From: Theocolax elegans
Lineage: Eukaryota; Arthropoda; Insecta; Hymenoptera; Cerocephalidae
Assembly: GCA_026168455.1 (NCBI GenBank)
Contig: CM047430.1
Location: 67,619,044 to 67,683,043 of the forward strand
Direction of reading: 5' to 3'
DNA: 64,000 nucleotides
Shown: positions 12,421-24,062 of the stretch, piece after piece
Layout: the number at the start of each line of letters is the position of its first letter
Position numbering within the stretch: position 1 is the stretch's first letter
Made by a program: the position numbers and the translations under genes
Notes under the pieces: model-generated
Seen by the model: the letters and a program-made list of their open reading frames with translations, nothing else
What the model was told of the DNA's origin: nothing
Database searches by the model: none

Positions 12421-13270
12421 TCTTTTTAGTTATAATGGCTTCGAAAGAAACTTTCACCAAGCGTGGTAAACTTAAGCAGTTTGAATGTCTTATATGGAAT
12501 TTTGTTGCCCGCGTTTCCTCGATACATTTTTGGCTTCATCCCCAAATAAAGGAGGAAAGGTAAAAGATTCGTTAACGATTTCGCGTGTTTTCGCGCAAAA
12601 AAGTTGGAAGATCCTTTTTCTTGGGTGTGCATCTTTGTCTTGGCCGTTCTCCGAAAAGAATCGGTTATCGCGCACATGTGTGAGACTCCTCGGCTTTCCG
12701 GGTTCGATGCGACCAAGATACGGTTTACCCTCTCCTCCTCGTAAACGGAGGCCCGGAGGCGAGTCCCAGACTACGGGGAGTCGCTCAGGCAATTATCTCG
12801 CTCCCGTGACCACTCGTGGCGAGCCCGAGCAACACACACACATACGCACGCACACACGTTTGCGTGGAGCAGGATGCGCGCTGCGATCTGCAGCAGCAGA
12901 GAGAACGCACTCGAGATGGAGTAAGAGAGAGACCGCAAAGAGCACTGCACAGGAGCAGTCGTTGCGATGCACCTCCTAACGAGCTCGCTTTGTTTTGCAC
13001 CGGTGCATGCGAGCGTAATGTTACACACGCGTCTCTCCATAGAATTCCTATATAAGTGTACGACCTACGTGAGCGGGCGCGCTATCTCTCTCTCTCTGCC
13101 TCTCTCGCTGCGATATAAGGAGGTCGTTTAAAACGGCATCACGGAGAAGACCAGCTGACCCGAGAGCGATAGACGAAGATCGCCTAAAATCCCCCCGTAA
13201 CGAGCTTTCGTGTCGTTCGCTTGGATAAATCGTGGAAAGCTCTTTTTATTTCTTTACCTCTTGGATTATT
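12421..13270. other. CpG-rich block
   Basis: Has a (CA)n-type tract at 12,832-12,858 and a TATATAAG at 13,049-13,056 that lacks an initiator at the expected distance. Frames such as 12,485-12,979 show no domain. This could be a regulatory island. Confidence 0.35.
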
Positions 13271-13690
13271 CTGCGCGATCGATACAATAAATCCCCTTAC
13301 TTACTAGATAACTGTTTATTGCTTTGTTTAGAATTATAATTGCAGGCGGTTAATCCTTATATATATCTCTATCATGGTGAACATAATCTTTGACGATGAA
13401 ACTATACATTTATGCTAACTTATAATAAACTAATTTAATAATCAGTTACTCGAACAATCTATTTTCTTAGAGTTAATTCAACAATTTCGACACAATTACT
13501 TTTTTTCTGTTATTCAAAATTAATTTTAACGAGGTTTAATTAAAATTGAAATTACGTTACTTTTTTCGCTTAAAATGGAAGTAAATTTCGTGTAAATAAA
13601 CTGTAAAACGTTCTGCAGAGAGTGCAAACCTAATTACGGCTTACATAAAATACACATACTCCGTCAATTACTCGAGGGGAGAAAAAAGAA
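13271..13690. other. AT-rich stretch
   Basis: Low-CpG DNA with no frames, repeats or RNA genes that I can recognise. Confidence 0.5.
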
Positions 13691-13722
13691 TGTACGCGCG
13701 CGCGCGCGCGTGTGCGTGTGTG
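13691..13722. repeat. alternating TGTA(CG)n(TG)n tract
   Basis: About 32 bases of nearly unbroken purine-pyrimidine alternation with an uninterrupted run of about nine CG steps, the longest in the window. It is a strong Z-DNA candidate. Confidence 0.85.
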
Positions 13723-14276
13723 AATGTGTTTACTTAAACGAAGGTAACCAAGTGTTACACATTTTCTCGGCGGCAAAACGTCGTACGCGGCAATTTCCGA
13801 AAATGTCTCGAAATGATTGAAATTCACGGAACGTGCGAAATAATCGTGAAGGTATAAACGAGCGGTGAAGTTCTGACGTCGTTTCGTAGGAGCCTGAAAT
13901 CACCTCGCACGTAATAACCCGGTAGAAGGCTCGGAGCTCGAACGTAAATCGCGCGTCGGAATAAATCAGGCGACAGCGCATAACGAGCTGTCCCTCGCGA
14001 TACGCCCATAATCGGCGAAATTTGAAAAATCGGCGTGCAGCCCACCCGAAAAGAATTCGATGTTTCTCGCGCAAGAGAGTCGGTATCTCTCTTTCTCTCC
14101 GTCGACTGGGGGCAACGTGCATGCAGCACACCTCGGGCATCGAGAGAGCGTGAGAAACTGTCCGCGGGCCGACGACACCCGGTATATGCGCAGAAGCGGC
14201 CGAGGGTATGTGCGCGTTAGCGTATGCCGAGATAGGGGATAGGGGGACCGGTTTCATACATGGCTACCGAGGGCTC

Positions 14277-14346
14277 CTTCTTCTTCTCCTTCGTCTTCGA
14301 CTTCATCTTCGTCTTCTTCTTCTTCTTCTTCTTCTTCTTCTTCCCT
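14277..14346. repeat. (CTT)n-rich imperfect triplet repeat
   Basis: Imperfect CTT/CGT triplets become a pure CTT run at about 14,316-14,343. On the minus strand the longest frame reads as Lys-rich, which is only the repeat translated. Confidence 0.85.
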
Positions 14347-14506
14347 TCTGGTTGGCTTTCTTCGTCTTGTTCTTGTTGTCGCTGGTGACTCGCGAGCTCC
14401 AAGACGACCCGCGAGACAAGCATCGGTCGGTGCCGCTTGTGCCTCTCCGCTAATGAGATGGAATTGGAGACGTGGCCGAGATTTTTCTAGAGCTCGGTGG
14501 GGTGGA

Positions 14507-14585
14507 CGACGACAGCAACGACAACAACGACAACAACGACAACAACGACGAGGAGGACGGGACGGGGACGGGGACGGGGACGGAT
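14507..14585. repeat. (AACGAC)n then (GGGGAC)n compound repeat with G-quadruplex motif
   Basis: Repeated AACGAC/AACAAC hexamers (14,515-14,550) change into GGGGAC hexamers. G runs at 14,559-14,561, 14,564-14,567, 14,570-14,573 and 14,576-14,579 are separated by AC loops, a textbook intramolecular G-quadruplex pattern on the plus strand. Confidence 0.85.
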
Positions 14586-15075
14586 CCAGCTAGCTCGATC
14601 GCGACATTCCCGCGAGTGCGGCGAGTCTCTTTGATACGAATCGTTTAATTGCGTCCCATTAGCCCTGGACGGAGGGCCCGTACCTCTTTCTCCTCGGCTC
14701 CTCCCTACAACACCGGCACGAAAAATAAAGAACAAGAGAAAAAAAAATCGAAGGAAGAGAGTTCCACCTTCCCGCGACTCTTTTGCTCTTGTCTCTTCAC
14801 TTACCCTTCAAGCTCCCTTCTCCGTCGATTCCTCCTCGTCGTCCAACTTTTTCTCGCCGAGTCTCGGTTATGCGCCGAAGCCTCCTCCGGGACCCTTTTT
14901 CTGCGCGACGCGTGAGATGCATCGAAATGCTTGCACACGCACACGCACACGTATATAGCGTCCACCTACTTTTTCAACCGTCCTGCCCAAAAACCGAGCA
15001 ACCACTTACGTTGATTGGAAGCGGCCAGCGATCCCCTTTTACTTTATAATCGTCCCTCCTACCGACTCTCTCCCT

Positions 15076-15102
15076 CTTTCTCTCTCTCTCTCTCTCTCTC
15101 TC
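15076..15102. repeat. (CT)n microsatellite
   Basis: CT dinucleotide tract of about 27 bases within a longer pyrimidine stretch. Confidence 0.9.
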
Positions 15103-15420
15103 CCGTTTTCGTACAATATACGCATACACATCCAATATAGCGCTGGACGATCGACGAGATCGCGAACGAACGGCGCGTCGTTCCTCAAATGGCCGCGCGC
15201 CGTGGATATATGCGTCCGCATGTGATATTTCTTTCTTTCTCTTTCATGGCGAACGAACTCCAATTCGCAACACGTAGCTCGTCTTTGCCTTTTGCAGGGT
15301 ACGACCGACCGGTAAAAAAACCCCATGCGTCTCTCACGAAGCATCGGCCAAATCGCAATACGGAATTCGTGTGCGGAGACTCGACGAGATCCACGGACAC
15401 GGAGAATTCATGACTTTGAC

Positions 15421-17206
15421 AAGTTTACACATTTTACGCGCTTTTGTATATATCACTTTGATTCTGCTAGCTTGTAGCGCTCGATCGGGAATCGGAGATA
15501 TTCTTCCTTAATTTTACAAATTTATAGCTAATTTTTGTAAGAGCAGAATACATTTATTAATGAAACGTAAGTATATAGACATAAAATATTCTTTTAATAT
15601 TTATCAAAATCTAATAAATTCATTTATTATACGGCCCCTACATCTGCCATAAAAAATAAACTTACTTGATTATTCGATGTTATAGTTCCAAAATTATTAT
15701 AGAATATTTTATCATTGTTATACTTTAGTTTCATTATAATTTTCTACGAAACATTCACAAAAAAATAGTTAAAAATTTGGAAAATTAACCGAAATTTCAT
15801 GCGCATGCCTACCGGGAAAACGTATATACGACTTATATTGTGCATCTCTTGCTTTTTATGTAGATATATAATATCGTTTAGGTAGTTCTTACGATGCTTA
15901 CTATTAATTATTATTAGCCACTTGACGAATGGAGAGGAAGACGCTAATTAATGCGCTCTATACGAAAAAAATTCTGTTTTTTTCAAATAAAATTTATTAT
16001 TATTATCATACCCGTCTCTTCATTCATCAACAAGTTCCTTATTCTTTTTAATCAATGCTATAGAATTTTAATTATCAATTGCTTCGTAATACGTTGAACA
16101 TGCTGTATTTGCCATTTCCTAAACCCTATATGCTTTGCCATTTTATTTTATGCTGCTTATATATTTTATCTGCAACTATATATATACATATACCAGTTAG
16201 TTGAATGTTCCGTTGACCTAATGAGTAAATTAATTTATGTTTCAGGTAAGGACAACAGTATTTTTTTATAAATTCTTTGATATTTTTCACTTGGGTACTC
16301 GATTTCAACGGCTGTGTAAGTAATTCAATTTACGAAATTTAAGTTAAACAAAGTTCGTTTTTTATTCTAATCGATTGACCGTTACGTTTTTCAAAGTGAA
16401 GGATTATTGTTCAAAGTTTAACATTTATTCATCCATTTTTAAATTAAATTTATAGAATATCGTAAAGTATATAATAAAATGTTAGATTTTGAATTGATCC
16501 TATAAACTTCTGGTGAATATTCTTTATGAAATTTATTGAATATTATATATCGTAAGTAAATATTTTATCAATCGCGCCATAAATTTTAAAGTGTAAAACG
16601 TAGGATAAAATTGGCTAAACCTAATAGGTTTGTCTGATAAATTATCCAAAAGAAATTCAGTAGTCAATTATAGAAAGTGAAGTGACGTTCAAAATTGATT
16701 AGGTATATACAGTAGATCGGTTAACAAACGTACAAACGAAATGCGCTCGTGAAAAGGCAAAGGCAAGTCATGTATATATAAATATAAAATGTTGGTTGTT
16801 TATAAATTGCAAATTAACCGAATCGAACGTTAACGCGAAACGATTTAACGAGGTCCCTCGTCGGTACTACCATCCACGAAATTTGAGCCGAGAACTGTAA
16901 TGACGCGATGCTTACCCATGGTACGTAAACAATTTTTCAGCCTTATAATTCGTACATACGACTCTTTCGTTGCTCACAAAGTAATTTATTATACATTTAA
17001 AAGTAATGTAATAAACACTTTTTTAAACAATATAAATAATTATATATTATGTCAATAATTTTTAAACATTTGTATACTGACGCTTATAAAACATTTTAAC
17101 TTTTAAATTCTGCATTTAGTATCAGAGAATATTAAATATTTAGTAATTACTTATTATATTAATCGTAACACTGCAGTTATTAAAGATATAGGACTCATTT
17201 TGCGTT
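15421..17206. other. AT-rich non-coding stretch
   Basis: Nearly 1.8 kb of AT-rich DNA, with only short frames. No element ends, tRNA-like boxes or conserved blocks are visible to me. Confidence 0.5.
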
Positions 17207-17233
17207 ATTATATATATATATATATATATATAT
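17207..17233. repeat. (TA)n microsatellite at a MITE boundary
   Basis: About 26 bases of alternating TA run straight into the left terminus of the palindromic element. Either the element targeted a TA-rich site or the tract expanded beside it. Confidence 0.9.
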
Positions 17234-17396
17234 GCGGAGACAGACTGACACAATCCAAAAATTTACTATAGTGTATAATAAATTTAACTGAAGTTGTAGT
17301 AAATATTACCAGAATTGTAGTAAAAATTAATAACTTTCTAGTAAATTTTATTATACACTATAGTACATTTTTGGATTGCGTAAGTCTGTCTTCGCA
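17233..17396. mobile_element. palindromic MITE-like element
   Basis: The 164-bp unit begins TGCGGAGACAGACTGAC and ends with the imperfect inverse complement GTCTGTCTTCGCA. Terminal inverted repeats extend about 50 bp, through AATCCAAAAA and TACTATAGTGTATAATAAA on both arms, with few mismatches. The centre is AT-rich and non-coding. This is the structure of a non-autonomous DNA transposon. The left flank is TA and the right flank TTA, so a TA-type duplication (Tc1/mariner-like) is possible but not clean. Family not identified. Confidence 0.75.
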
Positions 17397-18520
17397 TTAC
17401 TAGACAACATTGTAATTTTTACTTCAACTTTTTTTCTCCGTGTATATATATATACACTATATTATTTCTATAATATAATATTCTAATATATATGTATAAT
17501 ATATAGTACTTCCGTATCTGAGCAATATTAAGATAACTATGATTAAAGTAACGCAAACGTTACGTTTAAACTAGTTGTGTTTACGTTTGAAAAGCCATAG
17601 ATATATCTCCGATACATGTACTACGCGTTTCAAACACGTTGACTCTATACCGTTCGCGCGGCAAAGGTTATATTGCTCGCCGCATATATCCTACGGAGCG
17701 CTTTGCATACAGCCTCCTAGGATGTATAGACACCTTATACGTCCTAGGAGGATGTATAGAGGGCTCTCATACAAGCGAGGAGCCACTTGTATGTACGCAA
17801 CGTATTTACAAGCGGAGCGCGCTCTGCACGTAAGAGTCGTTGTACGAATTAGTAGGCTGAAAACATATATACATGCTCGGCAGAATCGTCGCGATAGGCC
17901 ATTACGGCGCGGGGATCTCTCCTGCGAGCCGTTACGAATCGATCATTAGAGGACGCTCTCGTAAATCGAACCTGGCACCGATCCAGCTCTCTCCCCGAAC
18001 GGGAATCTCGGAACTCTAGTAGGCCTAATGGAGCCTCTCGACGGTGTATAGAAACACCGGGCAACCTCGTGACGTCGCGGCAACGCTAGTGAGGATTTAT
18101 GCTCCTGTGTGTACGTAAGCCTTCGATACCTCGATGCGCATCTAGCGGGCTTCTTGTATCAAGATACTCCCGAGATATGCTTTTCTATCGTCCCTCCCAT
18201 GCACACAGACACACACGTACGGGTGCAGAAGAAGGGAATCGTGCCGCGCATGAGTTCCGTGACGCTGCCGAGTTGCGAGACCAACCCTCCTCTATATCTA
18301 TATACCTTTCTATCCCCCGTGACTGTTGGCTATTCCAGCTCTTTTGTTTTCCTAGTTCGAGCAACCTCTCCCTACCTCCCTCTTCTTCTCTCTCTCTCTC
18401 TTGTTTCGCGTGCGCGCTTTTACACCGTATTCTCGAAATATCGTTGAATTTTTTTTCCCGTCCTCGGTTTCTCGCGGCTTCCGGGTCGTTAAGGTTTCGT
18501 TAAGCGAAAATATGTGAGCT
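17397..18520. other. AT tract then CpG-rich block
   Basis: 17,440-17,510 is TA-rich. From 17,575 CpG content rises. A direct repeat of TCCTAGGATGTATAGA with a 3-bp insertion occurs at 17,714-17,730 and 17,742-17,760. 18,360-18,405 is pyrimidine-rich. No gene is supported. Confidence 0.45.
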
Positions 18521-20640
18521 ATGTAAGATTGGTAAAGTTACGCGTTCGTGTGAACCAAGTTTATGTAACAAACTCGATTGTATTTATATGTATTTGCGGT
18601 TATCTTATAATCGTTAGTTGGACCATTATTTTAAATTGCACGATATATCCGCCAATCGAGATTTATTTATTTACGAATGTACTTTTCTTTTAATTTACTT
18701 TTTATTAAATTAGTGTTATCAAAAAATAGTATTAACAAAATAAAAAAGCAAAAATTAAACGAAATTAGATGAAATAAAGGCGTAATTCATGAATAATCGA
18801 AAATTGACGAATCGCGGCTATATAAAATAAAAAACGAAGAGCGTAAAAGACGCGGTCATGTGTATTCCAGGTAGAGAAACACGTATAATCGACGGGTGCC
18901 CGTGCAGTACAAGCGCACCTCGAATAGACTGGACGCACAAGAACGTCTTGTACAACCCAAACCCTTAGCCATTTTTCATCCGTCAATATAGATCTTGAAC
19001 ATGTTGATCACGTACTCTACCGCGTGGAGGTTTCCATTCGATCCTTCCTTTTTTTCTCTTTCCTCTTGGCCAGTCGACTGGCTAAACTCGTTCCACGCGA
19101 CACGCGGAGTCGATTGCCTTATTCGCGCTCGAAGATGATGGACCGAGTCCACCGAAGGAACACGCGAGTTTCATTCTAGGTACACGCAAAAGGAGAGAAA
19201 GAGTTAGAGAGATTGAGGGAGGGAGTATCGCTTAATAAAGTCATTTTCACGGAGCTACTCCGTTTAATTAATGCCTCGATGGTTCTTTTCCCCTTGATAA
19301 ACGTCTGCGCGTATATAAACCTCGAGGAAACCGATCTCCCGCAATATAAATAATAATAATTCATCCGAAAAAATGCCGGAACATCCCTCTCGATGATTAT
19401 CTGACCGTAAATCCCGACATGAAGATATCGCGGGAGTAAATTGCGAGAGATCGAGCGAACGGGTATAGAGGCTACCGCGAAAAAGGGGAGTACAGGGGGT
19501 CGAACAAGGGGAGAAGAGAGACGCGAGTCCACGTGAAAAGGTAGACGGGCACTCGATACGAACGGGGCGGCAACAGACCAATCACGCGCCGGCTACTAAT
19601 TTGCCGACTCAAACAGCTGCCGTTCCGCCGCCTATGCGCAAATCCTATACCTTTTATACATGTACGTTATATATATATATACCTACACGTCTATACATCT
19701 ATACCCAAGAGCGCTCTTTCGACTGTATTTGTCCTTCTATACCTTCGAGAACGAAAGCCTCTGCGAAATGGAGAAAGAGAAAGAAATACCCGTACACCTT
19801 TCGATATCTCGTTTTTCGCCCGTGTGTCCCATCCCAAGATTCTTATTTTCTTCCTTGGACTCCCCTCTGTTGCGTGCGTCTTCGTATAAGGCTTCTTTGG
19901 TTTTCCCCTTTCCAGCCGCCCTGGACAAAACATTTCTTAATTGGGTTTCTCGTTTCTCCCGGCTACTACAGCGCGGGCTTTCTTTATTCGACTACGCGGT
20001 GTACCCGCACTACCTCCGCTTCACCTTTTTTTCTTTACCGATCCGTCCTTCGAGTAACCGGTATACCAGAATCTCGGGCGACGCACGAATTTTTAAGTGC
20101 TAATGAGAGTGAGAGAGTAGACAGAAACCCTTATTTACCAAAGGGCCATGGGCCCGTTTTACATTTCAACCGACAAATGACCACCGGCCAAATCATTTGT
20201 TAAAACATAACGTTAATTACCCATACGCGAGCTTGCCGATGCAAATTTTTACGGCCTCTCGTTATTTTCCCATAAAATACGAAGGAACATATCCTTCGTC
20301 TAAGCCGTCGCGCGGGATGTTACGTATTTTTCTACACCATCCCTCTGGATTTTCTCTTTTTTAGAAAGTACCGGAGCTTTCACCTTTCTCCTCTTTTTTT
20401 ATACTTTCTCTTTTTTTCGGGGGTTTTCTTTTTTTAAGACCCTATACCCCCATTGCGGTTCGCATTGTTTTGACCAACTTTCACTGACTTTTAGTTTCCC
20501 TCGCTTTCTTCGTTTGCCTTCGTCTGCTAGACGGGGAAAAAAAAGACGAGCAAAAAATGTAGGTGAGGAAAAATTTATGAGGGTTCAAAAGCGACGACTG
20601 ACCGCTTGAATCTTCGGGACCTGTCGGGTCCCCCTTCGTA
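18521..20640. other. mixed stretch with the longest ATG-type frames but no gene evidence
   Basis: 18,600-18,780 is AT-rich. The rest is moderately CpG-rich and pyrimidine-biased. The 200-codon frame 19,601-20,203 overlaps a 147-codon frame in another phase and an 80-codon frame on the opposite strand, and none shows domain-like sequence. A small hairpin with 6-bp stem (GGGACC/GGTCCC) lies at 20,617-20,633. Confidence 0.4.
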
Positions 20641-21420
20641 ACCTATACATACCTAATTCCTATAATTACCATAGATTACATATTATTTAACCGAGCAATT
20701 TTTTCCACGATAGAGTAATTTTGTGTAACATTAATGGTAGCTTGATGATTATATTATCTCTTCGATTCTTTTTAGAGTATCGGAAAAAAAGTATAATCTT
20801 CAGATTATTATGCGGAATTTTAAATCTCATTGATGCGCATTAGCGTTAATGCACTTGCGCAATATTTGTAAGTAAATAGCTAATTATAAGTATATGCTAT
20901 TTTATTTTATTTTTTTTTAACACTTTAAATATAATATGTGTAAAATTTATTTTCACAAGGTTATATACTTTCTTGCGACCACCCATGTAATGCTTCTATT
21001 ATAATCGCACGTGCAGTAATACACTTAAATACATGTAAATTTAATGACGTTCATAAACGAGTGTTAAAACTGAAACTTGAATAACAAAATGTAATGTGCG
21101 TAAACTATTATACGAAATCTCAACGATATAGTGAATTATTAATTAAAAACTGCACAATTTTAATGGAAAATATTTTTTGCTTTAGATACAGATAAAATAA
21201 TTGGAATAATTAACGATACCGTGTAAAACCGCGCAACGCAGTAAATTTCAATCTCTCGTTCACTTAATTCAATAAATGTCACAATAAATTACTAATCGAT
21301 TGGTTAGTCGAATATCGTACTATTGAACAGGAAATGTTTGCGCATTAGTAAGTGTACGAAATGAATACAAACTGTCACAAATAGCATTTATATTGCACTT
21401 AGGAGAGTGAAATAAATTAA
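20641..21420. other. AT-rich stretch
   Basis: AT-rich unique DNA with no long frames and no repeat structure that I can see. Confidence 0.5.
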
Positions 21421-21433
21421 TGGTGGTCAGGCC

Positions 21434-21446
21434 AGGTCAATGACCG
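21434..21446. promoter_or_regulatory. ecdysone-receptor-type IR1 palindrome
   Basis: AGGTCAATGACCG is an inverted pair of nuclear-receptor half-sites separated by one A. It matches the insect EcR/USP consensus (RGKTCANTGAMCY) at all but the last base. It sits at the start of a higher-complexity block (21,421-21,620) in otherwise AT-rich DNA. Function is inferred from the motif alone. Confidence 0.3.
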
Positions 21447-22200
21447 GTGCGATAATTACTGGCGGTGTCTCTTTATTGAACCATTGATCATGGGTTCGGC
21501 CTACTACCGGGCGCTTCGTTTCTCTCCCTTTCTTGGATCCCCAACGAATGAACATCGGCATCCGTCGCACGGATCTTACCTTAATCACAATGGCGTTAAG
21601 AAACATCTGGAAATTAACTAGGGTGACCTGCCCAAAGGGGACGTTTCTTATAATTATTGCATGGCTACTGTAATCTCGAACGCTTTTCTCTTTTGAAATT
21701 AGTATTCCTGCTTTACTGTCCTCGGGGCTTTATTTATCGTTGCCCAGGTTTTCGTAATGAATAAATTAATAAAGTTTTTTTTTTGTCTTTTTTCTTAAAT
21801 TTTTGTTCATAATTGTTGCCTATATATAGTTTAGTTAACATCGATTCAACACTCCAAAAAGTAAATATTGTAAATTCTTGTAAAATGCACGTCGATCACA
21901 TTATTAAAGGGATTTACTTAAATTTGTGAGTTATTTCACAACAAAAGGTGAATCAATGAAACGAAGTGAATTTCATTTGGGACAACCCCTAAAGCGTTAT
22001 ATCCGAGCGAACGAGCATTTATTTATCGAAAAGTATTAGAGAGAGCATCAAGGCAAATAAGAGAAAGAAGAAGCGCTATTCTAATCGAGCGAGAATGGTA
22101 TAGAAGAGGCGAAAAATCGAAATGATGTTCATTCGTTTAGCGGTTCGATCGTCGTATCTTTTTTCCTCTCTAAATTATAGCCAATTTCGAAAATGCTCGG
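21447..22200. other. unique higher-complexity block then AT-rich DNA
   Basis: 21,447-21,680 has balanced composition without simple repeats, which resembles conserved non-coding DNA. 21,700-21,960 is AT-rich. No frame of note occurs. Confidence 0.35.
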
Positions 22201-22212
22201 CCCGATTTTAAA

Positions 22213-22230
22213 CCCCCCCCCCCCCCCCCC
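22213..22230. repeat. (C)18 homopolymer
   Basis: Eighteen consecutive C residues, the longest C run in the window. G-quadruplex-prone on the minus strand and prone to length error in sequencing. Confidence 0.9.
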
Positions 22231-22880
22231 GTATCGTTCGTACACGAGGGAAGCAATCGATGGACCGCGTAATGCAGCGCGCTATGCAAATCAATCCCCG
22301 CGTACTTTCCGAATGATTTATCCTCGAGGCGCAATTCGTTTAAGTGTATCCCGATTCTGAGCTTCTCGTTCCAACCTCACCCCTCGTCCGCTCCTGTATG
22401 TACTTGGGTTTGTTCGGGAGTAACAAAACGGCCTGCAGCCACTTAGCCGAGTTGCGAATGCATGGAATAGGTATTAACCGTCTCTCTCTCTCTCTCTCTC
22501 ACTCTCTCTGTAGGCAAGCGAGGAGGTGCTGCTCGTATCCGCCCCTTTCGCCAGAAATTTAAATATAAGTAAAAGCTCCGCGTGGCACACAATCTCGATA
22601 CAGAGCGTTCGCCTTCATTTCCCTTGCATGAACTCTGAAAGAAGCGACCCCGCGCGCGAACTCCTTTTCTCCGCCATATTTTTTTCTCCTTTCCGAGCGT
22701 CTCGGGCCTAGGCGCCGCGACGCCGCGCCTCCCGACTTTTTCTTCTATTCTCAAACCGCCCCCGTATCCAAACAGAGCCGCCTCTCTCTCTCTCACTCGT
22801 TTTTCTTCTTTCCCACCCGTTCGTTGCGGCTCTCGGCTTTTCCTTTTTCGTCTCCTCTATATCTCGATTGTGTTTGCCGC
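22231..22880. other. CpG- and pyrimidine-rich block
   Basis: Contains an ATGCAAAT octamer (POU-type) at 22,284-22,291 and CT tracts at 22,481-22,509 and 22,782-22,795. Frames on the minus strand (22,443-22,796) are purine-tract translations. Confidence 0.4.
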
Positions 22881-24024
22881 GGTGCAATACGTCTTCTTAT
22901 TTATACAAACCCAGGGCATATATAACCTCGACGTGAAAAGAAAAAAAAAAAGGAAATTTAACTCACCAATGGTGGGTGTAAATCTTTCTAAAATCCGAGT
23001 CATTAATGAATCTTCATTACCGAAATACTATTTTCCTTTGGGGGAAGGAGAATACGACAACTTCCCGAAACCAAAATGTTTTTCTCCCGCTTGGGTATTT
23101 TTTGTCTTTGAAAATCGCTGGTTATATTGATACGTTAAAACATTTACTGGTACAACACGCGTAACGCATAAAAGTTTATATATAATTTCGCGATTGAAGG
23201 GCATAAGTTTTCAAGGAATCATTAACAATAATTTCGATACAATAAATTTATCGGTCACCCGCCTTATAACATTAGGTAATGACTGTTTTTATAATAATTA
23301 CACCGTCACGTATAAATATGTGCACGTGTATGTACACATATACTCGGGTATAATTATTTTAATAATTGCAAGTATGAAAAGTACGTCAAGTCAAGGGAGA
23401 TCGTAATTGACGTAAAAATATATAGAGGCGCAGTCTTGAAACATAATGTTCTTCGTGTAATATGTATATATCGACCAAAGTCCATTTTTATTAAAAGATT
23501 ACCTTTTACTCATTAAAAAAAACTGAATCATCTTAATTTCGTTGGTAATTTGCTGTATAACAGTAATTTCCGAAAGAAATTGAAATCCAATAATGCGAAA
23601 TACGAAAGTCTATCATTCAAAAGATACTAAATGCATAATTAAACGGTTTGTTTTCATTTCGCATAACAACAGTGGTTTTATTTTTCTTTATTAAAATATA
23701 GATGAGTATCCAAGTTCGTTACGACTAATTAAGTTATTAAAATCCTACTACAGGAGTTTATTTAATACACGCGTCTATAAAATCGTCGATTAACAATCTA
23801 AAAATCGGCCATAAAAATGTAGCTTAATGGTCGAAAGCGCAACAGAGTTTACCTGGGCCAAGACAATTTTCATCTCCCGAGTTCTTAAACTCCCATCGGT
23901 TAATCGTCCTATTCGTGTTTCTCGCTACTTCAATGGACTTAGCCGCCTCGCGTGGCTCAAGAATCGAGAGAGCCTCGGCAAATGGGCTTCAGGGGAAGGA
24001 CGCGTTAGTCCCACCTCCTCCTAC
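22881..24024. other. AT-rich stretch, CpG rising at the end
   Basis: Poly-A at 22,939-22,950, TA-rich patches, no supported frame. From 23,830 composition becomes more balanced. Confidence 0.45.
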
Positions 24025-24061
<37 letters not shown>

Positions 24062-24062
24062 G
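24025..24062. repeat. (CT)n microsatellite
   Basis: CT tract with one TTT interruption, continuing as a looser pyrimidine tract to about 24,080. Confidence 0.9.

Larger units (their letters stand above)
13723..15420. other. CpG-rich block with triplet repeats
   Basis: CpG-dense DNA with no recognisable protein. The 175-codon minus-strand frame 13,730-14,257 has no domain and looks like a chance frame in stop-poor DNA. The block holds the CTT tract, the GAC-rich/G4 tract and a CT tract listed separately. Confidence 0.4.

Noticed and set aside
13049..13056. TATATAAG core promoter
   Set aside because: No initiator at the expected distance, and the TATA word is common here.
13730..14257. 175-codon minus-strand frame
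   Set aside because: CpG-rich DNA is poor in stop codons. The protein has no recognisable motif and includes translated repeat at its edge.
19601..20203. 200-codon plus-strand frame
   Set aside because: No domain, Tyr/Ile runs from TA repeats, overlapping frames in other phases, and no codon bias that I can see.
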